From: an uncultured Phascolarctobacterium sp.
GTDB lineage: Bacteria > Bacillota > Negativicutes > Acidaminococcales > Acidaminococcaceae
Direction of reading: 5' to 3'
Length of the DNA: 64,000 nt
NCBI GenBank assembly: GCA_900545025.1
Contig: UQXH01000001.1
Span: 1 to 64,000, forward strand
Part shown: piece after piece, positions 34,433-42,845 of the stretch
Position numbering within the stretch: the stretch's first letter is position 1
Layout of the letters: each line of letters opens with the position of its first letter
Notes under the pieces: model-generated
The model's input: only the letters and a program-made list of their open reading frames with translations
Databases searched by the model: none
Told to the model about the DNA's origin: nothing
Program-made: the position numbers and the translations under genes

Positions 34433-35923
34433 ATGGGTGATATAGCGAGCGCATTAAGTATGATTTTTATTCCGGTCAATCTTCTGGGCCTGATTTTTGG
34501 TGTTGCAGTAGGTATTGCATTTGGCTGTATGCCTGGCTTGAGTGTTAATATGGGCTTGGCGTTGCTGTTTCCGCTGGCATTCAGCTTTGACGGTATCGGC
34601 GGTATATTGATGCTGCTGGGGATTTACTGCGGCGCTATTTATGGCGGCAGTATTTCCGCTATCCTGCTCAAGACTCCTGGTACGCCTGCATCGGTGGCTA
34701 CTACGCTTGACGGTTATCCTATGGCTGCTAAGATGAAACAGCCTGGGCGTGCTTTGGGCCTTTCTACTATGGCGAGTACTTTTGGCGGTATTTTCAGTAC
34801 CATCTGTCTTATTTTGTTAGCGCCGCAATTAGCCAAGCTGGCATTGCAGTTTTCAAAACCGGAGTATTTTGCTTTGGCTATCTTTGGCCTCAGCATTATT
34901 ACCAGTGTTTCTTCGGGCAGTGTCATCAAAGGCATTATGGGTGGATTAATCGGCCTTTTTCTGGCAACTGTCGGCATTGATGATATGAGCGGTACGATTC
35001 GTTTTACTATGGATACCACTTATTTTCTGGGGGGCGTATCCTTTATACCCATCCTCATCGGGGTCTTCGCTTTTGCGCAGGTATTAGGCAGCATCGAGGA
35101 ATATTATCATAATGAACGCAGTGAGCAGCACATGACTATTGATAAGGTGCTGCCATCTATGGCGGATATTAAACGTGTTTTTGCTACTTTGCTGCGTTCT
35201 TCCTGCATCGGTACTTTTATCGGCTGTGTACCTGGTACCGGTGGTGATATTGCTTCTTTTGTGTCTTACGATCAGGCCAAACGCTGGTCCAAGCATAAGG
35301 ATAATTTCGGCAATGGCGAGCCGGAAGGAATAGTAGCGTCTGAATCAGGCAATAATGCTGTATCCGGCGGTGCTTTTATCCCGGTACTTACCCTGGGGAT
35401 ACCTGGCGACGGTGCTACCGCTATCATGATGGGGGCCTTGATGGTGCAGGGACTGCAGCCCGGACCTTTACTTTTTATTGAAAAAGCGCCTGATGTGTAT
35501 GCTATCTTTATCGGTCTTTTACTGGCGAATGTTGTTATGGGTATTTTAGGTTTTTCGCTGATTAAGCTTTTTGTAAAGGTTGTCAATGTGCCCATCCATA
35601 TTTTACTGCCCATTATTATTATGATGACTTTCGTAGGGACTTATTCCTATAATAATTCTATCAATGATGTGTATTTAATGGTTATTTCCGGGTTTATCGG
35701 TTATTTCCTGAATAAGCTTGGTTTTTCTATGTCAGCCATCATTATAGGCATTATCCTTGGCAGTATGGCGGAACAGAATTTTGTCGGCTCTTTGATCATG
35801 AGCGACGGTTCTTTCAGTATTTTCTATACTCGTCCGTTATGTCTGTTCTTCTTGGTTATTGCTTTTCTTTCGTTATTGTCGCCGTTCATTGGTTCTGTCA
35901 TTCGTAGGATGCAGCGGAAATAA
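34433..35923 (+). CDS. tctA: tripartite tricarboxylate transporter large permease TctA
   Basis: 496 residues and about 12 membrane segments. Family signatures are the repeated GxxPG-type loops: GCMPGLSVNMGLALLFPLAFS near 35, YGGSISAILLKTPGTPASVATTLDGYPMA near 75-105, CVPGTGGDIASFVSY near 265 and TLGIPGDGATAIMMGALM near 320. It forms the sodium- or proton-coupled channel for tri- or dicarboxylates. GGAGG precedes the ATG. The transported acid cannot be read from sequence; citrate, succinate-like acids and other carboxylates are known for the family. Confidence 0.95.
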   Translation: MGDIASALSMIFIPVNLLGLIFGVAVGIAFGCMPGLSVNMGLALLFPLAFSFDGIGGILMLLGIYCGAIYGGSISAILLKTPGTPASVATTLDGYPMAAKMKQPGRALGLSTMASTFGGIFSTICLILLAPQLAKLALQFSKPEYFALAIFGLSIITSVSSGSVIKGIMGGLIGLFLATVGIDDMSGTIRFTMDTTYFLGGVSFIPILIGVFAFAQVLGSIEEYYHNERSEQHMTIDKVLPSMADIKRVFATLLRSSCIGTFIGCVPGTGGDIASFVSYDQAKRWSKHKDNFGNGEPEGIVASESGNNAVSGGAFIPVLTLGIPGDGATAIMMGALMVQGLQPGPLLFIEKAPDVYAIFIGLLLANVVMGILGFSLIKLFVKVVNVPIHILLPIIIMMTFVGTYSYNNSINDVYLMVISGFIGYFLNKLGFSMSAIIIGIILGSMAEQNFVGSLIMSDGSFSIFYTRPLCLFFLVIAFLSLLSPFIGSVIRRMQRK

Positions 35924-35940
35924 AAGCTTCCTAACAGCAT

Positions 35941-35991
35941 ACTGTGCCTGAATTTGCTTGCTAAGCAGATTCATGGCGCAGTTATTTTTTT
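35941..35991 (+). terminator. terminator after tctA
   Basis: A long hairpin, CTGTGCCTGAATTTGCT with AGCAGATTCATGGCGCAG (G-T pairs and one bulged A), followed by TTATTTTTTT. The rest of the gap to pyrH (35992-36122) is AT-rich with no clear promoter. Confidence 0.75.
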
Positions 35992-36122
35992 GTGATGATG
36001 GCTAAGGTTGTTAAAATTTATTTTGCGTTTTTCTCATGTAAAGTTCAAAAATAAAAGAGGAAAAATTCAATACATGTAGAAATTAAAACAAGATAAAGTG
36101 TAAGTTCAGGGAGGTAATAGGA

Positions 36123-36848
36123 GTGGCAGAAGATAAAAAGTTTAAACGCGTTGTTTTGAAATTAAGCGGCGAAGCTATGGCAGGTGCCAAAGGCTTCGGT
36201 ATCGACCCCGAGGTAGTAGATTCTTTGGCTGCGCAGATCCAGGATGTAGTAGAGCAGGGCTTAGAGGTTGCTATCGTTAATGGCGGCGGTAACTTCTGGC
36301 GTGGCATCAGCGGCAGTAATAAGGGTATGGATCGTGCTACCGCGGACTATATGGGTATGCTGGCAACTGTAATCAACTCTTTGGCACTGCAGGATGCGCT
36401 GGAAAACCGCGGTGTACCGACACGCGTACAGACTGCGATTGAGATGCGTCAGATTGCTGAGCCCTATATCCGTCGCCGTGCTATCCGCCATATGGAGAAA
36501 GCAAGAGTGGTTATTTTTGCTGCAGGCACCGGCAATCCGTATTTTTCTACGGATACCACTGCTGCGCTGCGTGCAGCTGAGATCGAAGCTGACGCTATCC
36601 TGATGGCAAAAAAAGGTGTTGACGGTGTTTATGACAGTGATCCGGCTAAAAATCCTGATGCTGTTATGTTTGAAAAACTGGATTACATCGAAGTTATCCA
36701 ACGGCAGCTGAGCGTAATGGATTCTACTGCTATCAGCCTGTGCATGGATAATCATATTCCCATCGTAGTATTTAATATTGATAAACCGGGTAACATTTTG
36801 CGCGCCGCTTCCGGCGAAAAAATCGGTACCTTGGTAGGAGGTAAATAA
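36123..36848 (+). CDS. pyrH: UMP kinase
   Basis: 241 residues. Phosphorylates UMP to UDP. The bacterial amino-acid-kinase fold is shown by RVVLKLSGEAMAG, IVNGGGNFWRG, TADYMGMLATVINSLALQDALE and AAGTGNPYFSTDTTAALRA. Translation starts at GTG with GGGAGG upstream. It begins the conserved run pyrH-frr-uppS-cdsA-dxr-rseP, here with two small genes inserted after frr. Confidence 0.97.
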   Translation: MAEDKKFKRVVLKLSGEAMAGAKGFGIDPEVVDSLAAQIQDVVEQGLEVAIVNGGGNFWRGISGSNKGMDRATADYMGMLATVINSLALQDALENRGVPTRVQTAIEMRQIAEPYIRRRAIRHMEKARVVIFAAGTGNPYFSTDTTAALRAAEIEADAILMAKKGVDGVYDSDPAKNPDAVMFEKLDYIEVIQRQLSVMDSTAISLCMDNHIPIVVFNIDKPGNILRAASGEKIGTLVGGK

Positions 36849-36851
36849 TTT

Positions 36852-37415
36852 ATGGCAACTGTAAAAGAAATTACTAAGGGTATCGAAGAAAAAATGCATA
36901 AGTCCGTCGATGCCCTGCGCGTTGATTTGGCTAGCCTGCGTGCAGGTCGTGCTACTCCTTCTCTTTTAGAGAAGGTTATGGTAGAATATTACGGTACTCC
37001 GACCCCTGTTACCCAGGTGGCAAGCGTAACCGTACCGGAGCCCAGAATGATTGTGATTCAGCCTTGGGAAAAGAACCTTATTAAAGCCATTGAAAAAGCA
37101 ATCATGAAATCTGACCTTGGTCTCAATCCGAACAGCGACGGTGTCTGCATTCGTCTGAATCTGCCGCAGCTCACAGAAGAGCGTCGTAAAGATTTGGTTA
37201 AAGTGGTACATAAAAAAGCAGAGGACTTCCGTGTTGTAGTCCGTAACCTGCGCCGCGATGCTAATGAAGCTATCAAAAAAGCTGAAAAGGCTAAAGAAAT
37301 CACTGAAGATGAAGCTAAAAAAGGCACTGACGACGTACAAAAGATTACTGATAAGATTATGAAGGAAATCGACGCTGTTACCGCAAATAAAGAGAAGGAA
37401 GTTATGGAAATCTGA
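36852..37415 (+). CDS. frr: ribosome recycling factor
   Basis: 187 residues. Splits the post-termination ribosome together with EF-G. The family pattern is complete: the N-terminal helix, LRAGRATPSLLEKVMVEYYG, PWEKNLIKAIEKAI, RLNLPQLTEERRKDLVK and the C-terminal helix ending KEVMEI. It starts three bases after pyrH. Its TGA stop overlaps the ATG of the next small gene. Confidence 0.97.
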   Translation: MATVKEITKGIEEKMHKSVDALRVDLASLRAGRATPSLLEKVMVEYYGTPTPVTQVASVTVPEPRMIVIQPWEKNLIKAIEKAIMKSDLGLNPNSDGVCIRLNLPQLTEERRKDLVKVVHKKAEDFRVVVRNLRRDANEAIKKAEKAKEITEDEAKKGTDDVQKITDKIMKEIDAVTANKEKEVMEI

Positions 37416-37618
37416 TGGAATTTCCTAATGTACTTGCTCTGCCGCTGGAAGAAGCAGGGCGCATACTGCAGGAAAAGCATATACAGTATGAGATACAGTT
37501 GACTTTGCCGCCTCGTGAGGATGCGTCGGAATATGCTTTGCGGCATGTGCGTAAATATGTAGTTAGACAGCAGGTTCTGTCTGATGATAAATTAGTTCTT
37601 ACCATAGTGTACAGATAA
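37415..37618 (+). CDS. small PASTA-like protein of unknown function
   Basis: 67 residues, start overlapping the frr stop codon (TGATG), so probably translationally coupled. No signal peptide or membrane segment. The pattern FPNVLALPLEEAGRIL, a middle strand YEIQLTL and the end VVRQQVLSDDKLVLTIVY resemble a single PASTA domain (VPNVxGxxxxxAxxxL...V...P...V.L.V), but here without a kinase or penicillin-binding protein. The resemblance is inferred from pattern only. Confidence 0.6.
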   Translation: MEFPNVLALPLEEAGRILQEKHIQYEIQLTLPPREDASEYALRHVRKYVVRQQVLSDDKLVLTIVYR

Positions 37619-37638
37619 AAGAGAGGAGGTGCGAAGAT

Positions 37639-37803
37639 ATGGCATTGAAAATCGACAAAGAAGCTTGTGTTGGCTGCGGTACTTGTGCAGCTACCTGCCC
37701 GGTAGGCGCTATTCATGAAGCTGACGGCAAATATGAGATTTCTGAAGAATGTGTTGAATGCGGTGCTTGTGCAGCTGCTTGCCCGGTAGGCGCTATTCAA
37801 TAA
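37639..37803 (+). CDS. 2[4Fe-4S] ferredoxin
   Basis: A 54-residue clostridial-type ferredoxin, short enough to be missed by length cut-offs. Two cluster motifs are visible: CVGCGTCAATCP and CVECGACAAACP, each CxxCxxCxxxCP, the first starting at Cys10. The two halves are near-repeats (both end CPVGAI). It should carry low-potential electrons, for example to or from the [FeFe] hydrogenase at 49148-50674 or pyruvate:ferredoxin oxidoreductase. GAGAGGAGGTG is a very strong ribosome site, suggesting high expression. A hairpin follows. Confidence 0.95.
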   Translation: MALKIDKEACVGCGTCAATCPVGAIHEADGKYEISEECVECGACAAACPVGAIQ

Positions 37804-37810
37804 TAAAGAC

Positions 37811-37843
37811 GGCGGCCTCCTTTGGGAGGTCTGCCCATTTTTT
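37811..37843 (+). terminator. terminator after the ferredoxin gene
   Basis: GGCGGCCTCC / GGAGGTCTGCC stem (one bulge) with a TTTG loop, followed by ATTTTTTATT. Confidence 0.7.
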
Positions 37844-37878
37844 ATTATCTATAACTTTTTGCGAAAGGTTGAGTTACG

Positions 37879-38661
37879 GTGTTTAAAGGCCTGTTTCAAA
37901 CCAGAAAGAATACTATGCCGGATGCAGCTTTGGATTTAAGCGGAATTGATCTGAATAATATTCCACAGCATATTGCCATCATTATGGATGGGAACGGACG
38001 CTGGGCCAAGGCTCAGGGCAAGATTCGCACCTACGGACATCAGGCCGGTGCGGAAACCTTGAAAAAAATAGTTAGAGCTGCCGATAAAATCGGTATCAAA
38101 GTTATAAGCGCTTACGCGTTTTCTACGGAAAACTGGAAGCGTCCGGTTACAGAAGTAAATTTTATTATGGAGCTTCTGAGCCGATACCTGACAAATGAGA
38201 TTGATGAGTTTAAAGAAAATAATGTCCAGGTACGTTTTATTGGTTCACAGGAAGGATTGCCGGAGATTGTAAAGCAAAAAATGGCTCATGCTGTTGCTGA
38301 AACCAAAGAAAATACCGGGATAATTTTGAATTTGGCTATAAACTACGGCGGACAGGCAGAAATCCTGCAGGCGGTAAAAAGCATTGCACAGGAGGCTGCC
38401 AACGGAAATATTGCTGTAGATGAGATAACTAATGAAGTATTTGAGCAGCATCTATATACGAAAGGGCTGCCGGCGCCGGATCTTTTAGTCAGACCTGGCG
38501 GAGATTTAAGAATAAGCAACTTTTTACTGTGGCAGATAGCCTACGCTGAAATTTGGACTACTGATGTATATTGGCCGGATTTTTCAGAAGAACATCTGCT
38601 GCAGGCCATCAGAGCTTTCCAGGGAAGAGAGCGCAGATTTGGCGGCTTAGTGAATAAATGA
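37879..38661 (+). CDS. uppS: undecaprenyl diphosphate synthase (isoprenyl transferase)
   Basis: 260 residues. Builds the C55 lipid carrier for cell-wall and envelope glycans. Signatures: HIAIIMDGNGRWAKAQG near 37, the TLKKIVRAADKIGIKVISAYAFSTENWKRP region, and RPGGDLRISNFLLWQIAYAEIW near 210. The start is GTG at 37879; an ATG at 37915 would remove 12 residues before the conserved core and cannot be excluded. cdsA begins 16 bases after the stop. Confidence 0.95.
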   Translation: MFKGLFQTRKNTMPDAALDLSGIDLNNIPQHIAIIMDGNGRWAKAQGKIRTYGHQAGAETLKKIVRAADKIGIKVISAYAFSTENWKRPVTEVNFIMELLSRYLTNEIDEFKENNVQVRFIGSQEGLPEIVKQKMAHAVAETKENTGIILNLAINYGGQAEILQAVKSIAQEAANGNIAVDEITNEVFEQHLYTKGLPAPDLLVRPGGDLRISNFLLWQIAYAEIWTTDVYWPDFSEEHLLQAIRAFQGRERRFGGLVNK

Positions 38662-38677
38662 TGGATGGGTGTATTAA

Positions 38678-39538
38678 ATGTTAACGCGAATTATTACTGG
38701 TGTCATCGGCATAATTATTGCTGTTGGTATCATTACCAAAGGCGGCATACTTTTTTCTGCAGCCGTACTTTTTTTAGCTGCAGTTGGCTGGTATGAGCTG
38801 CATAATATGGCTGCACAGAAGGGCTATAATGTGTACTACCTTACTTCAGGGCTTGGCACATTGCTTACCGTAGGTGTAGCTGCGCTGGGATATTATTCCG
38901 GTGTAGACCCGCTGTTTTTGCTGGCGTTTTCTACAATGTTTGTAACATTGTTCTTTATTTTTAATGCGCTGGAAGGTTTAGTAAGACACTGCCGCTGCGG
39001 CGAAGCAAACTGGGTAGGCAGTACCTCGCTGTCTATCTGGGGAATGGTTTACTGCGGCATCTTGTTTGCCCATGTTATAATTCTGCGCGGCTTGCCTGGC
39101 TTTCCTGTAGATTTAGGTTTTACAGTGATGGAATTTGGTGAAGCACTGTTATGGACAGTGCTGCTGGGCACGTGGGCCAGCGACACTGTAGCATATTTCT
39201 TTGGCAGTGCTTTTGGTAAGCGTCCGTTTTGCAGTGTAAGTCCTAAAAAATCTCTGGAGGGAGCAGCTGCTGGTTTTGTCGGCTGCACAGCCGTAGTAAG
39301 CTGGCTTGCGTCCAGTTATTTGCATCTGCCGACATGGCAGGCAGTTGTCCTGGCGCTTGGCATTGCTTTTTTTGCTCCGCTGGGAGACCTTATCGAATCA
39401 ATTATTAAGCGTTCTTTTGATATTAAGGATTCCGGTAAAATTTTTCCGGGGCACGGCGGCGTGCTGGATCGTTTTGACAGCCTGCTGTTTGCGGCTCCGA
39501 TTACCTATTATTTACTGGTGTTTTTAAGCTGTTTTTAA
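38678..39538 (+). CDS. cdsA: phosphatidate cytidylyltransferase
   Basis: 286 residues, multi-pass membrane enzyme making CDP-diacylglycerol for phospholipid synthesis. About eight hydrophobic segments and the C-terminal CdsA signature GDLIESIIKRSFDIKDSGKIFPGHGGVLDRFDSLLF. Preceded by GATGGGTG and followed 22 bases later by dxr, the conserved order in bacteria. Confidence 0.95.
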   Translation: MLTRIITGVIGIIIAVGIITKGGILFSAAVLFLAAVGWYELHNMAAQKGYNVYYLTSGLGTLLTVGVAALGYYSGVDPLFLLAFSTMFVTLFFIFNALEGLVRHCRCGEANWVGSTSLSIWGMVYCGILFAHVIILRGLPGFPVDLGFTVMEFGEALLWTVLLGTWASDTVAYFFGSAFGKRPFCSVSPKKSLEGAAAGFVGCTAVVSWLASSYLHLPTWQAVVLALGIAFFAPLGDLIESIIKRSFDIKDSGKIFPGHGGVLDRFDSLLFAAPITYYLLVFLSCF

Positions 39539-39560
39539 AGCACGATAAAGGAGTGGCTTT

Positions 39561-40712
39561 ATGAAAAATATTTCAGTATTGGGTAGTACAGGGTCTATTG
39601 GCTGTCAGACTTTGGAAGTAGCTGCTGCCAATCCTGATAAACTGAAAATAAGAGTATTGGCTGCACATAAAAGCGATGAAATAATGGAGCAGCAGATTCG
39701 TGAATTTGAGCCTGACTTTGCTGTACTGACGGATAAAGATGCGGCAGCTCGTCTGCTGAAACGTTATCATGGCAAGACGGAAATCCTTACGGGAGAAGAA
39801 GGCTTGCTTGCTGCAGCAACTTACAGTGAAGCAGATACGGTGCTTGCCTCTATGGTTGGCTATGCAGGATTAAGGCCTACTTTGGCAGCTATTGAATGCG
39901 GTAAAGATATAGCTTTGGCTAATAAAGAAACTCTTGTTGCAGCTGGCAGCATCGTTATGAATAAGGTTAAGGAGCATAAGGTAAGCCTTACTCCGGTAGA
40001 CAGCGAGCACAGTGCTATTTTCCAGTCTTTGCGGGCTGGCAGGGAAAATGAGGTAAAACGCCTGATTATTACTGCTTCCGGCGGACCTTTCCGCGGCAGA
40101 AAGCGCAGTGAGCTGGAACATGTAACTTTAGCTCAGTGCCTTAATCATCCTAATTGGAGCATGGGTAAAAAAATTACTGTGGATTCTTCTACCTTGGCTA
40201 ATAAGGGTCTGGAAGTAATTGAAGCACACTGGCTGTTTAATATTCCTTATGAAAAAATTGATGTAGTGGTACATCCTCAGAGCATTGTACATTCACTGGT
40301 AGAGTTTTGTGATGGCAGTGTTATTGCGCAGATGGGTGAGCCTGATATGAGACTGCCGATTCAGTATGCTTTATCTTATCCGGAAAGATTTAATTATTCT
40401 TTCGAGCAGCTGGATTTGGTCAAAGCGGCCTCGCTTACTTTTGAAGCGCCTGATACAGAAGCGTTCCCTTCACTTAAGACTGCTATTGCCTGCGGTAAAG
40501 CTGGAGGTACTTTGCCCTGCGTATTTAATGCGGCGAATGAGGAAGCAGTATATGCCTTTTTGGCAGATAAGATAAGATATCTTGATATTCCATATATAAC
40601 AGAAAAAGTAACTTCTCTGCATGAAAATATTTTACAGCCCGAAATAGATGATATTGAGGCTGCTGATAAGCAGGCCAGAACGCTGGCGCGTAAAATTATT
40701 GCAGGGCTGTAG
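39561..40712 (+). CDS. dxr: 1-deoxy-D-xylulose 5-phosphate reductoisomerase
   Basis: 383 residues. Second step of the MEP isoprenoid pathway, using NADPH and a divalent metal. The nucleotide-binding loop is LGSTGSIGCQTLEV; IALANKETLVAAG, the metal-binding TPVDSEHSAIFQSL and ITASGGPFR are all present. AAAGGAG precedes the ATG. ispG, a later step of the same pathway, is two genes downstream, which supports co-regulation. Confidence 0.97.
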   Translation: MKNISVLGSTGSIGCQTLEVAAANPDKLKIRVLAAHKSDEIMEQQIREFEPDFAVLTDKDAAARLLKRYHGKTEILTGEEGLLAAATYSEADTVLASMVGYAGLRPTLAAIECGKDIALANKETLVAAGSIVMNKVKEHKVSLTPVDSEHSAIFQSLRAGRENEVKRLIITASGGPFRGRKRSELEHVTLAQCLNHPNWSMGKKITVDSSTLANKGLEVIEAHWLFNIPYEKIDVVVHPQSIVHSLVEFCDGSVIAQMGEPDMRLPIQYALSYPERFNYSFEQLDLVKAASLTFEAPDTEAFPSLKTAIACGKAGGTLPCVFNAANEEAVYAFLADKIRYLDIPYITEKVTSLHENILQPEIDDIEAADKQARTLARKIIAGL

Positions 40713-40736
40713 TGTTTTGTAATAGGAGGAAAAATT

Positions 40737-41753
40737 TTGTTAACAATTTTGGCAGCAATCTTCGTGTTTGGTGTCCTGGTTACTGTACATGAGTTTGGAC
40801 ATTTTATCACTGCTAAGCTCACTGGGATGCGTGTAGACGAGTTTGCTATAGGCTTTGGCCCAAAAATTTATCAGCAAAAAGACGGCGAAACCTTGTATAG
40901 TCTGCGTGCTATTCCGCTTGGCGGCTATAATAAGATTGCCGGTATGGATCCGGATGATCCGGAAGAGGAAAATTCTTTTAAATCAAAATCTATTCCTGCA
41001 CGTATGCTTGTGATACTTGCCGGTTCTTTGATGAATTTTCTGCTGCCGGTAATATTGTTTTCCGGTATCTTTATGATAAATGGCATTGAGAAGCCTGTTG
41101 ACGAGCCGGTATTAGGCACCGTCATTACCGATAAGGCTGCTGACAGAGCAGGTCTGAAGGTAGGCGATAAGATTCTTACTATCAATGGGAAACAGATTAG
41201 TGCTTGGAATGATATTATTGTATCTTTGCAGGAAAATGGGACTAAGGAAGTCAATATAACCGCAGAGAGAAAGGGAGCGGTACAGACTTTTACCATGACA
41301 CCGGAATTTGATGAACAGCTGGGACGTCCGCTTATCGGTATTTCCCCTGCTTTTGTTTCTGAAAAGCCAGGTGTCGTAGATTCTGTCAAGATGGGTTTTG
41401 GCTACACTAAATATATTATTTTTGCTATGGTTGACGGCTTGCAGAAAATTGTTACTGGTAAAGCTCCGGCAGAAGTTGCAGGTCCCATAGGTGTAGCGCA
41501 GATGGCTGGTGAAGTAGCTGAAAAAGGTGTATTGCCCTTAATTAGCTTTGTTGCATTTTTAAGTATTAACCTTGGTGTTATTAATCTGCTGCCGCTGCCT
41601 GCATTGGACGGTGGTCATTTCGTATTGTTGCTGCTGGAAGGGGTACGCGGTAAACCCTTAGGCAGCAAGGCGATGAATACTATCCAGACTATTGGTGTTG
41701 CTTTAATTTTAGCGATAACATTGTTTTCAACATTTAAAGATATTACAAGATAA
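40737..41753 (+). CDS. rseP: site-2 membrane metalloprotease RseP
   Basis: 338 residues. An intramembrane zinc protease. The active site is HEFGHF near residue 19 and the second metal-binding motif is LLPLPALDGGHF near 285. A PDZ domain (VLGTVITDKAADRAGLKVGDKILTINGK) lies between them. Translation starts at TTG with TAGGAGG upstream. The single PDZ domain fits Firmicute RasP/RseP. It probably cleaves anti-sigma factors or leftover signal peptides; the target is not in the window. Confidence 0.95.
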   Translation: MLTILAAIFVFGVLVTVHEFGHFITAKLTGMRVDEFAIGFGPKIYQQKDGETLYSLRAIPLGGYNKIAGMDPDDPEEENSFKSKSIPARMLVILAGSLMNFLLPVILFSGIFMINGIEKPVDEPVLGTVITDKAADRAGLKVGDKILTINGKQISAWNDIIVSLQENGTKEVNITAERKGAVQTFTMTPEFDEQLGRPLIGISPAFVSEKPGVVDSVKMGFGYTKYIIFAMVDGLQKIVTGKAPAEVAGPIGVAQMAGEVAEKGVLPLISFVAFLSINLGVINLLPLPALDGGHFVLLLLEGVRGKPLGSKAMNTIQTIGVALILAITLFSTFKDITR

Positions 41754-41768
41754 AAGAGGTGGAATGCG

Positions 41769-42845
41769 TTGGAACGCAGAAAAACACGTCAAATACAGGT
41801 GGGTAAGGTAAAAATAGGCGGCGATGCTCCCATATCGGTACAGTCTATGACTAATACCCGCACTGACGATGCAGCAGCTACACTGCGCCAGATTGGTGAG
41901 CTTGCTGCAGCAGGATGTGAGATAATCCGCTGTGCCGTGCCGGATATGGCAGCTGCAGAAGGACTGAAACGTATTGTAAGCGAAAGTCCTATTCCGGTAA
42001 TTGCTGATATTCATTTTGATTATAAGCTGGCGCTGGCAGCTATTGATGCCGGTGTCGACGGCCTTCGTCTTAATCCCGGCAATATTGGCGGTAATGACCG
42101 TGTAGCAGCGGTTGTTGATGCTGCTAAAAAGAGAAATATACCTATCCGTATCGGTGTAAATGCCGGTTCTCTGCCTAAAGATTTGCTGGAAAAATACGGA
42201 CATCCCACAGCTGAAGCCTTGGTGGAGGCAGCATGGAGACATATCCATATTCTGGAAGAGATGGATTATCGTAACATTAAAGTATCTTTGAAGGCGCATG
42301 ACGTACCTTTAACCGTAGCGGCTTACAGGCTGCTTGCTTCCCAGTGCGATTATCCCTTGCATGTAGGCATTACCGAAGCAGGTACAATCAACAGCGGTAT
42401 TATTAAATCTGCTGTAGGTATAGGTACTTTGCTTGCTGAAGGCATTGGCGATACTATTCGCGTATCACTGACAGGTGATCCGGTACGTGAAGTAAAGGTC
42501 GCTTATGATATTTTAAAATCTTTAGGACTGCGTGAATATGGTCCCACTTTGATATCCTGCCCAACCTGCGGCAGAACAAAGATAAATCTGGAAAAGCTGG
42601 CGCTGGAAGTAGAGCGCCGCTTGGAAAAAATCAGTGAGCCGATTACAGTTGCCGTCATGGGCTGCGTAGTAAACGGACCGGGAGAAGCACGTGAAGCTGA
42701 TGTGGGCATTGCCGGCGGCATCAATGAAGGCCTGATTTTTAAAAAAGGTGTCGTCCTGAAAAAAGTTCCGGAAGCATGCATTATTGATGAGCTGTTTGCT
42801 GAAATTGATAAAATCTTACTTGAGAGGAAGGAAAATAATAAATGA
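41769..42845 (+). CDS. ispG: 4-hydroxy-3-methylbut-2-en-1-yl diphosphate synthase
   Basis: 358 residues. Sixth MEP-pathway enzyme, with a [4Fe-4S] cluster. Signatures: RQIQVGKVKIGGDAPISVQSMTNT (N-terminal), the VPDMAAAEGL region, RLNPGNIG, and the cluster cysteines in ISCPTCGR and VMGCVVNGPGEA. Translation starts at TTG (41769) with AAAGAGGTGG upstream. Its stop overlaps the proS ATG by four bases. Confidence 0.96.
   Translation: MERRKTRQIQVGKVKIGGDAPISVQSMTNTRTDDAAATLRQIGELAAAGCEIIRCAVPDMAAAEGLKRIVSESPIPVIADIHFDYKLALAAIDAGVDGLRLNPGNIGGNDRVAAVVDAAKKRNIPIRIGVNAGSLPKDLLEKYGHPTAEALVEAAWRHIHILEEMDYRNIKVSLKAHDVPLTVAAYRLLASQCDYPLHVGITEAGTINSGIIKSAVGIGTLLAEGIGDTIRVSLTGDPVREVKVAYDILKSLGLREYGPTLISCPTCGRTKINLEKLALEVERRLEKISEPITVAVMGCVVNGPGEAREADVGIAGGINEGLIFKKGVVLKKVPEACIIDELFAEIDKILLERKENNK

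Noticed and set aside
35992..36122. Possible promoter before pyrH
   Set aside because: TTGCGT and TAAAAT-like strings occur but not with suitable spacing; nothing can be called with confidence.
37639..37803. Direct internal repeat in the ferredoxin gene considered as a mobile or CRISPR-like repeat
   Set aside because: The repeat is the ancient duplication of the two [4Fe-4S] half-domains typical of clostridial ferredoxins.
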